A DNA stretch of 64,000 bases from Frigoribacterium sp. Leaf415 (GTDB taxonomy: Bacteria; Actinomycetota; Actinomycetes; Actinomycetales; Microbacteriaceae). The stretch spans positions 2,166,149 to 2,230,148 of the forward strand of contig NZ_LMQR01000001.1 of assembly GCF_001424645.1 (NCBI RefSeq), written 5' to 3'. Made by a program: the position numbers and the translations under genes. This document shows, piece by piece, positions 17,632-26,984 of the stretch. The notes beneath the pieces are model-generated. The model ran no database searches and had not been told where the DNA came from. It saw only the letters and a list, made by a program, of their open reading frames with translations. Position 1 is the stretch's first letter; every line of letters begins with the position of its first letter.

Positions 17632-18933
17632 ATGCCCGACTCCCTCAACATCACCTCGGCCACGGCCGACCCTGCGCTGCTCGACCTGCCCTGGTCCCTG
17701 CCGCTCGACGAGTGGCCCGACGAGGCCATCGCGACCCTGCCCAAGGGCATCTCGCGGCACCTCGTGCGCTTCGCGCACCTCAGCGGCTTCGTCATCGCGA
17801 TCAAGGAGACCTCGGGCGAGATGGCCCGTGGCGAGTACGAGATGCTGCGCACGCTGCAGCGCATGGACATCCCGTGCGTCGATCCGCTCGCCGTCATCAC
17901 CAACCGCCAGGACGCCGACGGGTCACCCCTCAACCCGGTGCTCGTCACGCGGCACCTGAAGTTCTCGCTGCCGTACCGGGCGCTGTACTCGCAGACTCTG
18001 CGCCCCGACACGGCCCGTCGCCTCGTCGACGCACTGGCCCTGCTGCTCGTCCGGCTGCACATCATCGGCTTCTACTGGGGCGACGTGTCGCTGTCGAACA
18101 CGCTGTTCCGCCGCGACGCCGGCGCGTTCGCCGCGTACCTCGTCGACGCCGAGACCGGCAAGCTCTACCCGGGCGGCCTCTCGAACGGTCAGCGCGAGAA
18201 CGACCTCGAGGTCGCGCGCGTCAACATCGCCGGCGAGCTGCTCGACCTCGAGGCCGGCGGTCGCCTCGACGACAACCTCGACCCGGTCGACGTCAGCAAC
18301 GGCATCGTCGCCGCGTACCGCAGCCTCTGGACCGAGCTGACCGGTGCCGAGACCTTCGACAGCTCGGAGCGCTGGCGCATCAACGACCGCGTCGAGCGCC
18401 TGAACGACCTGGGCTTCGACATCGAGGAACTCGCGATCAAGACGGCCGAGGGCGGCAGCCAGGTCAAGATCCAGCCCAAGGTCGTCGACGCGGGGCACCA
18501 CTCCCGCCGTCTGCTGCGACTCACCGGCCTCGACGTGGAAGAGAACCAGGCCCGTCGCCTGCTGAACGACCTCGACGCCTACCGGATGCGCACCGACCAG
18601 TCGGACTCGGACGAAGAGATGATCGCCCACGAGTGGGCCTCGCGCGTCTTCGAGCCCGTCGTGCGGTCGATCCCCCGTGACCTGCGCGGGCGGCTCGAAC
18701 CGGCCGAGGTGTTCCACCAGCTGCTCGAGCACCGCTGGTACCAGTCGCAGGCCGAGAACCGCGACGTGCCGATCGCCGAGGCCCTCACCTCGTACATCAA
18801 CGACGTGCTGCGGCACCGTCGCGACGAGCAGATGGTGATCGAGCCGGCGACCGAGTCGATCACGCTGCCCGAGGCCGCCCGGCTCGAGGCCGACGAGGCC
18901 GACGCCGACGAGGACTGGCGCAGCAAGGTCTGA
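17632..18933 (+). CDS. DUF4032 domain-containing protein (kinase-like fold)
   Basis: A 433-residue soluble protein. The N-terminal 230 residues look like a degenerate protein- or lipopolysaccharide-kinase fold: IAIKETSGEMARGEYEML with a potential ATP-binding Lys, HIIGFYWGDVSLSNTLF in place of a catalytic loop, and a following YLVDAETGK. The C-terminal DUF4032 half is helical and acidic, ending in a Glu/Ala/Asp-rich tail. The family is conserved in actinobacteria without an assigned function. The start has GAGAGG upstream of the ATG. It lies 142 bp behind the MsiK-like gene and may be a separate unit. Confidence 0.85.
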   Translation: MPDSLNITSATADPALLDLPWSLPLDEWPDEAIATLPKGISRHLVRFAHLSGFVIAIKETSGEMARGEYEMLRTLQRMDIPCVDPLAVITNRQDADGSPLNPVLVTRHLKFSLPYRALYSQTLRPDTARRLVDALALLLVRLHIIGFYWGDVSLSNTLFRRDAGAFAAYLVDAETGKLYPGGLSNGQRENDLEVARVNIAGELLDLEAGGRLDDNLDPVDVSNGIVAAYRSLWTELTGAETFDSSERWRINDRVERLNDLGFDIEELAIKTAEGGSQVKIQPKVVDAGHHSRRLLRLTGLDVEENQARRLLNDLDAYRMRTDQSDSDEEMIAHEWASRVFEPVVRSIPRDLRGRLEPAEVFHQLLEHRWYQSQAENRDVPIAEALTSYINDVLRHRRDEQMVIEPATESITLPEAARLEADEADADEDWRSKV

Positions 18934-18939
18934 GGACGC

Positions 18940-18978
18940 AGGAGGCGCGGGCCGGCGACCAGCCGACCCGCGCCTCCT
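18940..18978. terminator. Bidirectional terminator-like hairpin from inverted AGGAGGCGCGGG words
   Basis: Two 17-nt arms with one mismatch and a 5-nt loop lie between the convergent DUF4032 and rlmB genes, in the right place to end transcription from both sides. Confidence 0.7.
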
Positions 18979-19008
18979 CGAGGCCCCGCGTCTCGCGGGT
19001 GCCCGTGC

Positions 19009-20055
19009 CTACTTCTTCTTGCGTTCGGCGCGCAGCTTCGAGATCTCGTACAGCGTGACCGACGCCGCGATGCCGGCGTTCAGCGATTCGACCGCACCGG
19101 AGATCGGCACCGACACGATCGCGTCGCAGGTCTCGGCCACGATGCGCGACAGGCCCTTGCCCTCGCTGCCGACGACGACCACGATCGGGCGGTCGGCGAG
19201 CTCGAGGCCGGGCAGCATGACGTCGCCGTCACCGTCGAGGCCCACGACGAACACGCCCTGCTCTTTGAACGACTTGAGGGTCTGCGTCAGGTTCGACGCC
19301 ATCGCGACGGGGATGCGCGCGGCGGCACCGGCCGAGGTCTTCCAGGCCGACGCCGTCAGGCCCACCGAACGACGCTGCGGGACGATGACGCCCTGCCCGC
19401 CGAAGGCGGCCACCGATCGGATGATCGCCCCGAGGTTGCGCGGGTCGGTGATGCCGTCAAGCGCGACGAAGAGCGGCTTTTGCTGACGCTTGACCGCGGC
19501 CTCGAGCATGTCGACGGGGTGCGCGTACTCGTACGGCGGAACCTTGAGCGCGACGCCCTGGTGCACGGAGTCGTGCCCGGTGATGCGGTCGAGCTCGGGG
19601 CGCATGACCTCGAGGATCGGCAGGCCACGACGGGTGGCGAGCTGCAGGATCTCTTTGGTGCGCTCGTCCATCTCGATGCGGGCGGCGATGTAGAGGGTCG
19701 TCGCCGGGATGCGCGTCCGGAGGGCCTCGACGACCGAGTTGCGACCGGTGACCATCTCGTGGTCGTCGGCCGACTTCGGACGGCGGCGGGGTGCGTCGGG
19801 TCCGCCGCGACCGGCGATCGGCGACCCGGCGCGGGGGCCGGCTCCGCCACGACCGCGCGCCGCCTCGAGCCGGTCGCGCGCCGCCTTGGCCTTGCCCGCG
19901 GGGTGGTAGGGGCGGTCCTCGGCCGCGGGAGTGGGCTTCTTGCCCTCGAGCGCCTGGCGCCCCTGCCCGCCGCTGCCGACCTGCTTGCCCTTGCTGCCCT
20001 GCCGCACGGCACTGCTGCCGGGACGGCCCTTGCGTGCTCCGCTGGTGTTCTTCAC
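19009..20055 (-). CDS. rlmB: 23S rRNA 2'-O-methyltransferase RlmB (SpoU/TrmH family)
   Basis: A 348-residue SpoU methyltransferase. The first 100 residues are a basic, low-complexity extension rich in Lys, Gly and Arg, usual in actinobacterial members. The L30e-like substrate-binding part starts at GRNSVVEALRTRIP. The knotted SAM domain carries DPRNLGAIIRS, VVGSEGKGLSR and ISGAVESLNAGIAASV. By family it methylates the G2251 ribose in the peptidyl-transferase centre. GTG at 20055 forms a 4-bp GTGA overlap with cysS and has GGAG upstream; an ATG five codons earlier is possible. Last gene of the carD-ispDF-cysS-rlmB run. Confidence 0.93.
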   Translation of the reverse strand: MKNTSGARKGRPGSSAVRQGSKGKQVGSGGQGRQALEGKKPTPAAEDRPYHPAGKAKAARDRLEAARGRGGAGPRAGSPIAGRGGPDAPRRRPKSADDHEMVTGRNSVVEALRTRIPATTLYIAARIEMDERTKEILQLATRRGLPILEVMRPELDRITGHDSVHQGVALKVPPYEYAHPVDMLEAAVKRQQKPLFVALDGITDPRNLGAIIRSVAAFGGQGVIVPQRRSVGLTASAWKTSAGAAARIPVAMASNLTQTLKSFKEQGVFVVGLDGDGDVMLPGLELADRPIVVVVGSEGKGLSRIVAETCDAIVSVPISGAVESLNAGIAASVTLYEISKLRAERKKK

Positions 20056-21470
20056 TGTTCGAGGCTCCAATGCGACCCGCTGGGGGTGTCTTCGATGGTG
20101 ATGCCGGCGCCCGTCAGGACGCCTCTGATCTCGTCGGCCCGCGAGAAGTCGCGATCGGCCCGGGCTTGCTGGCGTTCGGCCAAGAGTACGTCGACGAGCG
20201 TGCCGAGCGCGCGGTGCGCGTCGGCCTCGTCACCGGCACGCCACTCGGGCGCCGTCGGGTCGATGCCGAGCACGGCCACCATGGCGGCCACGTGCTGCCA
20301 GGCGCGCGCGGCGGTGTCGAGGTCGCCGTCGTCCAGGGCCACGTTGCCGGCGCGCACCCTGTCGTGCAGCACGGCCACGGCCTGCGGGACGTTGAGGTCG
20401 TCGTCCATCGCCTCGCCGAACTCGTCGGGCACGACGCGGGCGCCGACCCCGGCGAAGCGTGTGTCGGCGAGGCGGCGCTGCGCCCGCTCGAGGAACGTCT
20501 CGACGCGGTCGAGCGCGGCCTCGGCCTCGAGCAACGCGCCCTCGTGGTAATCGATGGTCGACCGGTAGTGCGCGGCGCTGAAGAAGTAGCGCACGACCAC
20601 GGGCCGGGCCTGCGCCAGGAAGTCGGCGGCGAAGATCGAGTTGCCGAGGGACTTCGACATCTTCTGGCCCTCGACCGCGACGAGGCCGTTGTGCATCCAG
20701 TGCGAGGCGAAGCCCATGCCGGCCGCGGTCGACTGTGCCAGCTCGTTCTCGTGATGCGGGAACCGCAGGTCGAGCCCACCGCCGTGGATGTCGAACGCCT
20801 CGCCGAGGTACCGGGCCGACATCGCCGAGCACTCGATGTGCCAGCCGGGTCGCCCTTCGCCCCAGGGCGAGGCCCACGAGGCGGACTCGGGCTCGTCGGC
20901 CTTGTGGCCCTTCCACAGCGCGAAGTCGCGTGGGTCGCGCTTGCCCCGGGGGTCGGCGTCGGTGGCGGGCGCCATGTCGTCGGTCGACTGGTTGGTCAGG
21001 GACCCGTAGGTCGGCCAGCCGGCGGTGTCGAAGTAGACGTCGCCCGAGCCGTCGGGGGCGACGTAGGCGTGCCCCTTGTCGAGCAGCGTCGTGATGATCT
21101 GCTGCATCTCGCTGACACTGGCGGTCGCGCGGGGCTCGTAGGTCGGGGGCAGGATGCCGAGCGCCTGGTAGCCGGCGGTGAACTCGAGCTCGTAGCGGTA
21201 GGCGCGCGCCCACCACTCTTCGGTCGTGTCGGCGGCCAGCGCGAGGATCTTGTCGTCGATGTCGGTGACGTTGCGCACCAGGGTGACGTCGAGGCCGCGG
21301 TAGGTGAACCAGCGGCGCCAGAGGTCGTAGACGAGGGCCGAGCGCAGGTGCCCGATGTGGGGCGAGGACTGCACGGTGGGTCCGCAGACGTACAGCCCGA
21401 CCTGGCCGGGCACGAGCGGGACGAAGTCGACGAGCGTCTGCTGACGGGAGTCGTAGAGCCTGATGGTCAC
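20052..21470 (-). CDS. cysS: Cysteine--tRNA ligase
   Basis: A 472-residue class I aminoacyl-tRNA synthetase of normal length. The zinc ligand Cys29 lies in LYVCGPTVQ, the HIGH motif is SPHIGHLRS (residues 38-41), and the KMSKS loop [11 protein letters not shown] is near residue 270, followed by the DALR-type helical domain. It charges tRNA-Cys. The GTG start overlaps the ispDF stop as GTGA, so translation is probably coupled. This is the protein-synthesis enzyme rather than MshC, since the C-terminal anticodon-binding domain is complete. Confidence 0.97.
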   Translation of the reverse strand: MTIRLYDSRQQTLVDFVPLVPGQVGLYVCGPTVQSSPHIGHLRSALVYDLWRRWFTYRGLDVTLVRNVTDIDDKILALAADTTEEWWARAYRYELEFTAGYQALGILPPTYEPRATASVSEMQQIITTLLDKGHAYVAPDGSGDVYFDTAGWPTYGSLTNQSTDDMAPATDADPRGKRDPRDFALWKGHKADEPESASWASPWGEGRPGWHIECSAMSARYLGEAFDIHGGGLDLRFPHHENELAQSTAAGMGFASHWMHNGLVAVEGQKMSKSLGNSIFAADFLAQARPVVVRYFFSAAHYRSTIDYHEGALLEAEAALDRVETFLERAQRRLADTRFAGVGARVVPDEFGEAMDDDLNVPQAVAVLHDRVRAGNVALDDGDLDTAARAWQHVAAMVAVLGIDPTAPEWRAGDEADAHRALGTLVDVLLAERQQARADRDFSRADEIRGVLTGAGITIEDTPSGSHWSLEQ

Positions 21471-22777
21471 GTGATCAGCCTATTTGACGCAGCTTCCGCC
21501 GCGTCGCCCGCGGACGACCCGTCGCGCGTGACGAGTGCCGTCGCGATGACGGCCACGCCCTCGCCGCGACCGGTGAAGCCGAGCCCGTCGGTCGTCGTGG
21601 CCGACACGCTGACCGGCGCCCCGACCACGCGGGTCAGCTGGTCTTGCATCTCGACGCGGCGGGACGACAGCCGGGGCCGGTTGCCGATCACCTGGACGGC
21701 GACGTTGACCGGTGCGGCCCCCTCCGCCGCGAGCAGTTCGAGGGTGGCCGTGAGGAAGACGTCGCCCGACGCCCCGGCGAAGCGGGGGTCGTCGGTGCCG
21801 AAGCTCGACCCGATGTCGCCGAGACCCGCGGCCGAGAGCAGGGCGTCGACGATGGCGTGGGCGACCGCGTCGCCGTCACTGTGGCCCGCGAGGCCCGGCT
21901 CGCCCGGGAAGTGCAGCAGCCCGAGGTGCATCGGCTGCGTCGCGTCGAACGCGTGGACGTCGGTGCCGACCCCGGTCAGGAGGCGCGGGCCCGGTCGACC
22001 GGTCGTCTCGCGCCCCGGCCCGGTCGCCTCGCTCTCGGCGACGATCGTCTCGGCCCGTCGCAAGTCCCACGGGGTGGTGATCTTGAAGGCCACGGGGTCG
22101 CCCGCCACGATGCGGACGCGGTGGCCAGCGGCGGCGAAGAGCGCCGCGTCGTCGGTGTGCTCGACGGACGCCGCCGCGTAGGCGTGGTCGAGGGCGGCAC
22201 GGGGGAAACCCTGCGGCGTCTGCATGGCGACGAGTTCGCTGCGGTCGACGGTGTCGACGACGAAGGCGGCGTCCCCGTCGACCCGTTTGATCGTGTCGGT
22301 GACCGGCAGCCCGGGGACGACGCCGTCACCGCTCGCCTCGACGGTCGTGGCGACCAGGTCGAACTGGGCCGTGGGGGTGAACGGCCGGGCGCAGTCGTGC
22401 ACCAGCACGGTCGCGACGTCGGGCCCCAGGACCGTCAGGCCGGCCGCGACGGACTGCTGGCGCGTGGCGCCGCCCACGACGACGGAGGCGTAGCCGCGGG
22501 CCGGGCCGGCGACGGCGTCGACGAGGGCGCGGGACTCGTCGACGAGCGCCTCGGGGACGACGACGACGACCTGTGTCGGCTCGGCCGAGGCGAAGACGGC
22601 GTCGAGCGAGCGCTCGAGGATGCTGCGCCCGGCCACCTCGACGAAGGCCTTGGGCCTGCCGAGGGCGAGGCGGGTACCGCTGCCGGCCGCAACGACGACG
22701 ACCGCCCGACCGACGCCGGACGGGGTGTGGACCCCACCGTCGTCGACCGAGCGGTCGTCGGGAGTGCTAGGACGCAA
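21467..22777 (-). CDS. ispDF: Bifunctional IspD/IspF enzyme of the MEP isoprenoid pathway
   Basis: A fusion of two MEP-pathway enzymes. Residues ~20-240 form the 2-C-methyl-D-erythritol 4-phosphate cytidylyltransferase domain, with [16 protein letters not shown] and [10 protein letters not shown]. The rest is 2-C-methyl-D-erythritol 2,4-cyclodiphosphate synthase, with [22 protein letters not shown] and [16 protein letters not shown]. The start is uncertain. The codons just before the first beta strand are GTC, not GTG. A TTG at 22777 (11 bp overlap with carD, GAGG upstream) is chosen over a GTG at 22840 that would overlap carD by 74 bp. Confidence 0.95.
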   Translation of the reverse strand: MRPSTPDDRSVDDGGVHTPSGVGRAVVVVAAGSGTRLALGRPKAFVEVAGRSILERSLDAVFASAEPTQVVVVVPEALVDESRALVDAVAGPARGYASVVVGGATRQQSVAAGLTVLGPDVATVLVHDCARPFTPTAQFDLVATTVEASGDGVVPGLPVTDTIKRVDGDAAFVVDTVDRSELVAMQTPQGFPRAALDHAYAAASVEHTDDAALFAAAGHRVRIVAGDPVAFKITTPWDLRRAETIVAESEATGPGRETTGRPGPRLLTGVGTDVHAFDATQPMHLGLLHFPGEPGLAGHSDGDAVAHAIVDALLSAAGLGDIGSSFGTDDPRFAGASGDVFLTATLELLAAEGAAPVNVAVQVIGNRPRLSSRRVEMQDQLTRVVGAPVSVSATTTDGLGFTGRGEGVAVIATALVTRDGSSAGDAAEAASNRLIT

Positions 22778-23249
22778 GGACCTCGTCGAGGACGCTCGAC
22801 GCCTTCTCTTCGTCGGTCTTCTCGGCGAGCGCGAGCTCACTGATCAGGATCTGACGAGCCTTGGCGAGCATGCGCTTCTCACCGGCCGAGAGGCCGCGGT
22901 CCTGATCGCGACGCCAGAGGTCGCGGACGACCTCGGACACCTTGATGACGTCACCGCTGGCGAGCTTCTCGAGGTTCGCCTTGTAGCGGCGCGACCAGTT
23001 GGTCGGCTCTTCGGTGAAGGGGGCGCGGAGCACGTCGAAGACGCGGTCCAGCCCTTCTTTGCCGATGACGTCTCGCACGCCGACAAGGTCGACGTTGTCT
23101 GCGGGTACTTCGATGGTCAGATCACCCTGGGTGACGCGAAGCTTGAGGTACAGCTTCTCTTCGCCCTTGATGATCCGCTTCTTGACTTCTGAGATTGTCG
23201 CTGCCCCGTGATGCGGGTATACAACGGTCTCGCCGACCTCGAACTGCAT
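22767..23249 (-). CDS. carD: CarD-family transcriptional regulator
   Basis: A 160-residue CarD protein. The N-terminal Tudor-like RNA-polymerase-interaction domain starts [19 protein letters not shown]. The helical DNA-binding domain contains [34 protein letters not shown]. CarD binds the RNA polymerase beta subunit and stabilises open complexes, notably at rRNA promoters, and is usually essential in actinobacteria. It heads the run carD-ispDF-cysS-rlmB, an arrangement also seen in mycobacteria. TATGGT/TATCCT stretches 20-40 bp upstream could serve as a -10 element. Confidence 0.97.
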   Translation of the reverse strand: MQFEVGETVVYPHHGAATISEVKKRIIKGEEKLYLKLRVTQGDLTIEVPADNVDLVGVRDVIGKEGLDRVFDVLRAPFTEEPTNWSRRYKANLEKLASGDVIKVSEVVRDLWRRDQDRGLSAGEKRMLAKARQILISELALAEKTDEEKASSVLDEVLAS

Positions 23250-23385
23250 GAATCAGGCTCCATTCTGCGACACCCAGGATACCATAAGCGGTCGTTGGTA
23301 AGGCTGCCCTAAGGAACCGACCCCCGCGGGCGCGGATAAGCTGGACGACGTACGTTTGTCGTGACGCTGATCCTGGAGGACACCT

Positions 23386-23982
23386 GTGCGAGCCCCAACC
23401 CTGAAGTCGCGCGGCTTGACGACGCGGCTCGTCTCGGCCGCCGCCGTCGGTGCCGTGGTCGTCCTGACCGCCGCCGGGTGCAACTTCATCAGTCCGCAGG
23501 CCACCACCAAGCAGTACGACGCGAGCGACGGCACGAGCGTGAACGTCGGCGACATCCAGGTGCGCAACGCGATCGCCCTCACCGCCAGCGAAGGTGACGG
23601 CGGCACCGCCAGCCTCAGCATGGTCGTGCTCAACACGAGCGACGAGGCCGCCGAGGTCTCGTTCGAGTACCCCACCACCTCGGGCAAGAAGACCCAGACC
23701 GTCGAGGTCGACGGCTCGTCGCAGGTCTCGCTGGGCACCGAGCCCGGTCAGGACCAGTTCCTCATGGAGTCCCTCGACTCCGACCCGGGTGCCCTCGTGA
23801 CGATCTTCGTCCAGTACGGCACCGAGACCGGCAAGTCGTTCGTCGTGCCCGTGCTCACCGGCGCGCTGGGCGAGTACGCCACCCTGCTGCCCTCGCCCAC
23901 GCCGTCCGCCGAGGCCACGCCCTCGTCGACGCCGCTGCCCGAGGCGACCGAGCAGGCACCGTCCTCGTCGCCGACGCCGTAG
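23386..23982 (+). CDS. Secreted lipoprotein of unknown function
   Basis: A 198-residue protein with a basic N-terminus, a hydrophobic signal segment and the lipobox LTAAGC (Cys32), so it should be a lipid-anchored exported protein. The mature part is a beta-rich domain (IQVRNAIALTASEGDGG, then VSFEYPTTSGKKTQTVEVDG) resembling conserved actinobacterial lipoproteins without a named role. The last 35 residues are Pro/Ser/Thr-rich, like a wall-spanning linker. The start is GTG at 23386, with a perfect GGAGG. It is divergent from carD and followed by a terminator. Confidence 0.88.
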   Translation: MRAPTLKSRGLTTRLVSAAAVGAVVVLTAAGCNFISPQATTKQYDASDGTSVNVGDIQVRNAIALTASEGDGGTASLSMVVLNTSDEAAEVSFEYPTTSGKKTQTVEVDGSSQVSLGTEPGQDQFLMESLDSDPGALVTIFVQYGTETGKSFVVPVLTGALGEYATLLPSPTPSAEATPSSTPLPEATEQAPSSSPTP

Positions 23983-24000
23983 CGTCCCTCCCCCGTCAGC

Positions 24001-24040
24001 CGAGAGGCCCGGCCCGCCGTGTGCGGTGCCGGGCCTCTCG
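24001..24040. terminator. Intrinsic terminator between the lipoprotein and regX3
   Basis: A 13-nt stem of CGAGAGGCCCGGC with its complement (one position looser at the loop side). It lies 18 bp after the lipoprotein stop and before the convergent regX3 3' end, so it may work in both directions. Confidence 0.75.
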
Positions 24041-24109
24041 CGTCTGACGCGCGCCGCGCCTCCTGGGCTGTCGACGCGGTCGGAGTGGGCCGTCGGCCCG
24101 TGCCCCCGG

Positions 24110-24790
24110 TCAGGCCTCGATGCGGTAGCCGAGGCCGCGAACGGTGACGAGCGCCTTCGGCTCGGACGGCACGGCCTCGATCTTCGAGCGGATGCGCTTG
24201 ATGTGCACGTCGAGGGTCTTGGTGTCGCCGAAGTAGTCCGACCCCCAGACCCGGTCGATCAGCTGACCGCGCGTGAGCACCCGGCCGGCGTTCCGCATGA
24301 GCAGCTCGAGCAGCTCGAACTCCTTGAGGGGCATGGCGACGTCGTCACCGCGGACCGTCACCACGTGACGCTCGACGTCCATGCGGATGTCGCCTGCCTC
24401 GAGCATCGAGTCGGACAGGTCGTCGGGGTCGACGCGGCGGCGCAGCACGGCCCGGATGCGCGCGAGCAGCTCGCGGGTCGAGTACGGCTTCGTGACGTAG
24501 TCGTCGGCGCCGAGCTCGAGGCCGACCACGATGTCGACCTCGCTGTCCTTCGCGGTGAGCATGACGATCGGCACCTGGGACTTGGTGCGGATCACGCGGC
24601 AGACCTCGGTGCCCGGGATCCCCGGGAGCATGAGGTCGAGCAGCACGAGGTCGGCACCGGTCTTGTCGAACGCGGCGACGGCGGCCGGGCCGTCCTCGGC
24701 CACGCTCACCTGGTAGCCCTCGCGCTGCAGGATGTAGGCGAGCGGCTCGCTGAGGGACTCTTCGTCCTCGACGATCAAGATGTGGGTCAT
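24110..24790 (-). CDS. regX3: Response regulator RegX3 (PhoB-like)
   Basis: A 226-residue OmpR/PhoB-type regulator. The receiver domain has the acidic pocket VEDEE, phosphoacceptor Asp52 (LVLLDLMLPG), the Thr of MLTAKD and Lys of VTKPYS. The C-terminal winged helix has LLMRNAGRVLTRGQLIDRVWG and a KTLDVHIKRIRSKIE recognition helix. It should activate phosphate-starvation genes such as pst and phoU through the 11-bp repeat boxes found upstream of both. The ATG is preceded by GGAGACCCG. It lies 13 bp after the sensor kinase gene, forming a two-gene operon. Confidence 0.95.
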   Translation of the reverse strand: MTHILIVEDEESLSEPLAYILQREGYQVSVAEDGPAAVAAFDKTGADLVLLDLMLPGIPGTEVCRVIRTKSQVPIVMLTAKDSEVDIVVGLELGADDYVTKPYSTRELLARIRAVLRRRVDPDDLSDSMLEAGDIRMDVERHVVTVRGDDVAMPLKEFELLELLMRNAGRVLTRGQLIDRVWGSDYFGDTKTLDVHIKRIRSKIEAVPSEPKALVTVRGLGYRIEA

Positions 24791-24803
24791 CGGGTCTCCA
24801 TGG

Positions 24804-26006
24804 TCATCGTGTCTCCTGGTGCTCTGGTGCCGAGGCGGCCGTGGTCGGGATCGATCGGGTGTCGGGGTCGACGTCCGCGGCCGGCAGGCGCAGGGTGAAG
24901 GTCGAGCCCTTGCCGACCTGCGACCAGACGCGCACGTCACCGCCGTGGTTCTGCACCACGTGCTTGACGATCGCGAGCCCGAGGCCCGTGCCACCGGTCC
25001 GTCGGGACCGGGCCGGGTCGACCCGGTAGAACCGCTCGAAGACCCGGTCGAGCTCGTCGTCGGGGATGCCGTAGCCCTGGTCGGTCACGGAGATCTCGAC
25101 CACCCCGCCCGTGTCGACGGTGGCTCCGATGCCGACCCGCGACCCGTCGGGCGAGTAGTTGATGGCGTTCGCGACGAGGTTGTCGACGGCCGTGACGAGC
25201 ATCGCCTGGTCGCCGATCACCTGCGCGTGCTTGCCGCCTCGGACGACGAGGTCGATGCCCCGCGCCTCGGCACCCACGCGGTTGCGGTCGACGGCGGTGT
25301 CGACCACCGTGCGGACGTCGACCGAGTCGCTGGTCTCGAGCGCGTCGGTCGCCTGCAGACGCGACAACTCGATGATGTCCTGGGTGAGGCGACCGAGCCG
25401 GCCGGCCTCACGGGTGAGGCGGGCGGCGAAGTGACGCACCTGCTCGGGATCGGCGGACGCGGACTCGAGCGCCTCGGCGAGCAGGCCGACGGCGCCGATC
25501 GGCGTCTTGAGTTCGTGACTGATGTTGGCGACGAAGTCACGGCGCATGTCGTCGAGACGGCGACCCTCGGTGCGGTCCTCGGCGAGCACCAGCACGAATC
25601 GCCCGCCGAGTGCCGCGGCCCGCACGTGCACGGCGATGGTCGCCTCGCTGCCGGGCAGGCGCGGCAGGGTGAGTTCTTCGACCACGGGGTCGCCGTGCCG
25701 ACGCACCGCGTCGACGATCGTCTCGAGCTCGGGGTGCACGAGGTGCTGCTGGGCCGAGACCAGGCCGAGCTGGCGTGCCGCGGCCGAGGCCTTGAGCACG
25801 TTCCCCGACGGGTCGACCACGAGGCCGGCCGACTCGAGCGCGTCGAGCACGGCGTCGATGCCGTCGGGCAGGGCGACGTCGACGAGGGCCGCGGCACGCA
25901 CGGCTCGTCGGTGGGCCGAGACGACGACCACCACGATCGCGGCGCCGACGACGACCCCGAAGGCCAGCGACAACGGCACCAGCCAGGCGGATTCCATGTC
26001 GTTCAC
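24804..26006 (-). CDS. senX3: Sensor histidine kinase SenX3-like
   Basis: A 400-residue sensor kinase. A single N-terminal transmembrane helix (about residues 9-30) is followed by a PAS-like domain, the dimerisation domain with the phospho-accepting His near residue 165 (NISHELKTP), and the ATPase domain with N box AINYSP, DQGYGIP and GGTGLGLAIVKH. There is almost no extracytoplasmic loop. This agrees with SenX3 sensing phosphate status through PstSCAB and PhoU rather than directly. A GTG at 26006 is used; an ATG three codons later is equally possible. Divergent from phoU. Confidence 0.94.
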   Translation of the reverse strand: MNDMESAWLVPLSLAFGVVVGAAIVVVVVSAHRRAVRAAALVDVALPDGIDAVLDALESAGLVVDPSGNVLKASAAARQLGLVSAQQHLVHPELETIVDAVRRHGDPVVEELTLPRLPGSEATIAVHVRAAALGGRFVLVLAEDRTEGRRLDDMRRDFVANISHELKTPIGAVGLLAEALESASADPEQVRHFAARLTREAGRLGRLTQDIIELSRLQATDALETSDSVDVRTVVDTAVDRNRVGAEARGIDLVVRGGKHAQVIGDQAMLVTAVDNLVANAINYSPDGSRVGIGATVDTGGVVEISVTDQGYGIPDDELDRVFERFYRVDPARSRRTGGTGLGLAIVKHVVQNHGGDVRVWSQVGKGSTFTLRLPAADVDPDTRSIPTTAASAPEHQETR

Positions 26007-26068
26007 AGTAGTGACCCCCCGACGGGTGGACGAACGGGGGTCGCCCCATCCGCTGTACTTTGGTCAGA

Positions 26069-26097
26069 GTTCAGGCGGTGATCACCGGTCGTTAACC
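26069..26097. promoter_or_regulatory. PHO-box-like direct repeats between senX3 and phoU
   Basis: Three 7-nt elements spaced exactly 11 bp apart: GTTCAGG (26069), GATCACC (26080) and GTTAACC (26091). The unit matches the actinobacterial PhoP/RegX3 direct-repeat consensus (near GTTCACC). The site sits in the 229-bp divergent region, so it could control both phoU and senX3-regX3. Confidence 0.6.
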
Positions 26098-26235
26098 TTC
26101 ACCGGAGAGCATCGTCGGGACTGTGCGGGCGACTCTGCCCCCACGTCACGAGCCGAGCGTGCGTCCTGCACGTCGCTCACAGCCACCGTGCTCCCAGGGC
26201 CACCGAGCCCCCACGACGAGAGGGTCGAACACGAC

Positions 26236-26889
26236 ATGCGCGAGGTATTCCAGCAGGAACTCCTGGAGGTGCAGGAGCGTCTCGTCGAGATCGCCGGCCT
26301 CGTCGCCGTCTCGATCGCGAACGCGACCACGGCCTTCAACGAGTCGAACGTCTCGTTGGCCGAGCAGGTCATCGCCGACGACGACAAGATCGACGAGCGC
26401 GCCATCGCCCTCGACGAGCTGGCCATCGACATCCTGGCCCGCCAGAACCCGGTCGCCCGCGACCTGCGCATCGTGGTCAGCGCGCTGCGCATCAGCGCCT
26501 CGCTCGAGCGCATGGGCGACATGGCCGAGCACATCGCCCAGCTCGCCCGCTACCGGTTCCCCGAGAAGGTCGTGCCGAAGTCGCTGCGCCCGACCTTCAA
26601 AGAGCTGGGCGAGCTCGACGTCGCCATCGCGAACAAGCTCACCGAGCTGCTCACGACCGAGGACGTCCGCCTGGCCGAAGAGATCCGCAAGGACGACGAC
26701 CGCATCGATGAGCTGCACCTCAGCGTCTTCGACAAGGTGCTCGGCGAGACCTGGAAGGGCGCGGCCGTCGACACGGTCGACTCCACCCTCGCGTCGCGCT
26801 ACCACGAGCGCTTCGCCGACCACGCGGTGTCGATCGCCAAGAAGGTCCAGTACCTCGCCACCGGCGACTGGGTCGCACCCGAGGTCTGA
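26236..26889 (+). CDS. phoU: Phosphate signalling complex protein PhoU
   Basis: A 217-residue all-helical protein with the two PhoU repeats. Conserved metal-binding signatures are visible as ADDDKIDERAIALDE in the first repeat and KDDDRIDELHLSVFD in the second, with SLERMGDMAEHIAQL between them. PhoU passes the state of the Pst transporter to the SenX3/RegX3 system and restrains phosphate uptake when phosphate is plentiful. The ATG at 26236 lies downstream of a long leader that carries PHO-box-like repeats. A hairpin of inverted AGGAGGCGCGG words follows the stop. Confidence 0.95.
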   Translation: MREVFQQELLEVQERLVEIAGLVAVSIANATTAFNESNVSLAEQVIADDDKIDERAIALDELAIDILARQNPVARDLRIVVSALRISASLERMGDMAEHIAQLARYRFPEKVVPKSLRPTFKELGELDVAIANKLTELLTTEDVRLAEEIRKDDDRIDELHLSVFDKVLGETWKGAAVDTVDSTLASRYHERFADHAVSIAKKVQYLATGDWVAPEV

Positions 26890-26903
26890 TCGACTGCCGA
26901 CCT

Positions 26904-26946
26904 GCAGGAGGCGCGGTGTCCGTTCGACGGGCACCGCGCCTCCTGC
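26904..26946 (+). terminator. Terminator-like hairpin after phoU from inverted AGGAGGCGCGG words
   Basis: Perfect 15-bp arms (GCAGGAGGCGCGGTG and complement) enclose a 13-nt loop that can itself pair as CCGT/ACGG. It begins 14 bp after the phoU stop. Confidence 0.7.
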
Positions 26947-26984
26947 GTTCGGTCGGGGCCGTCGCCGTCCGCGAGGATGGGGGC

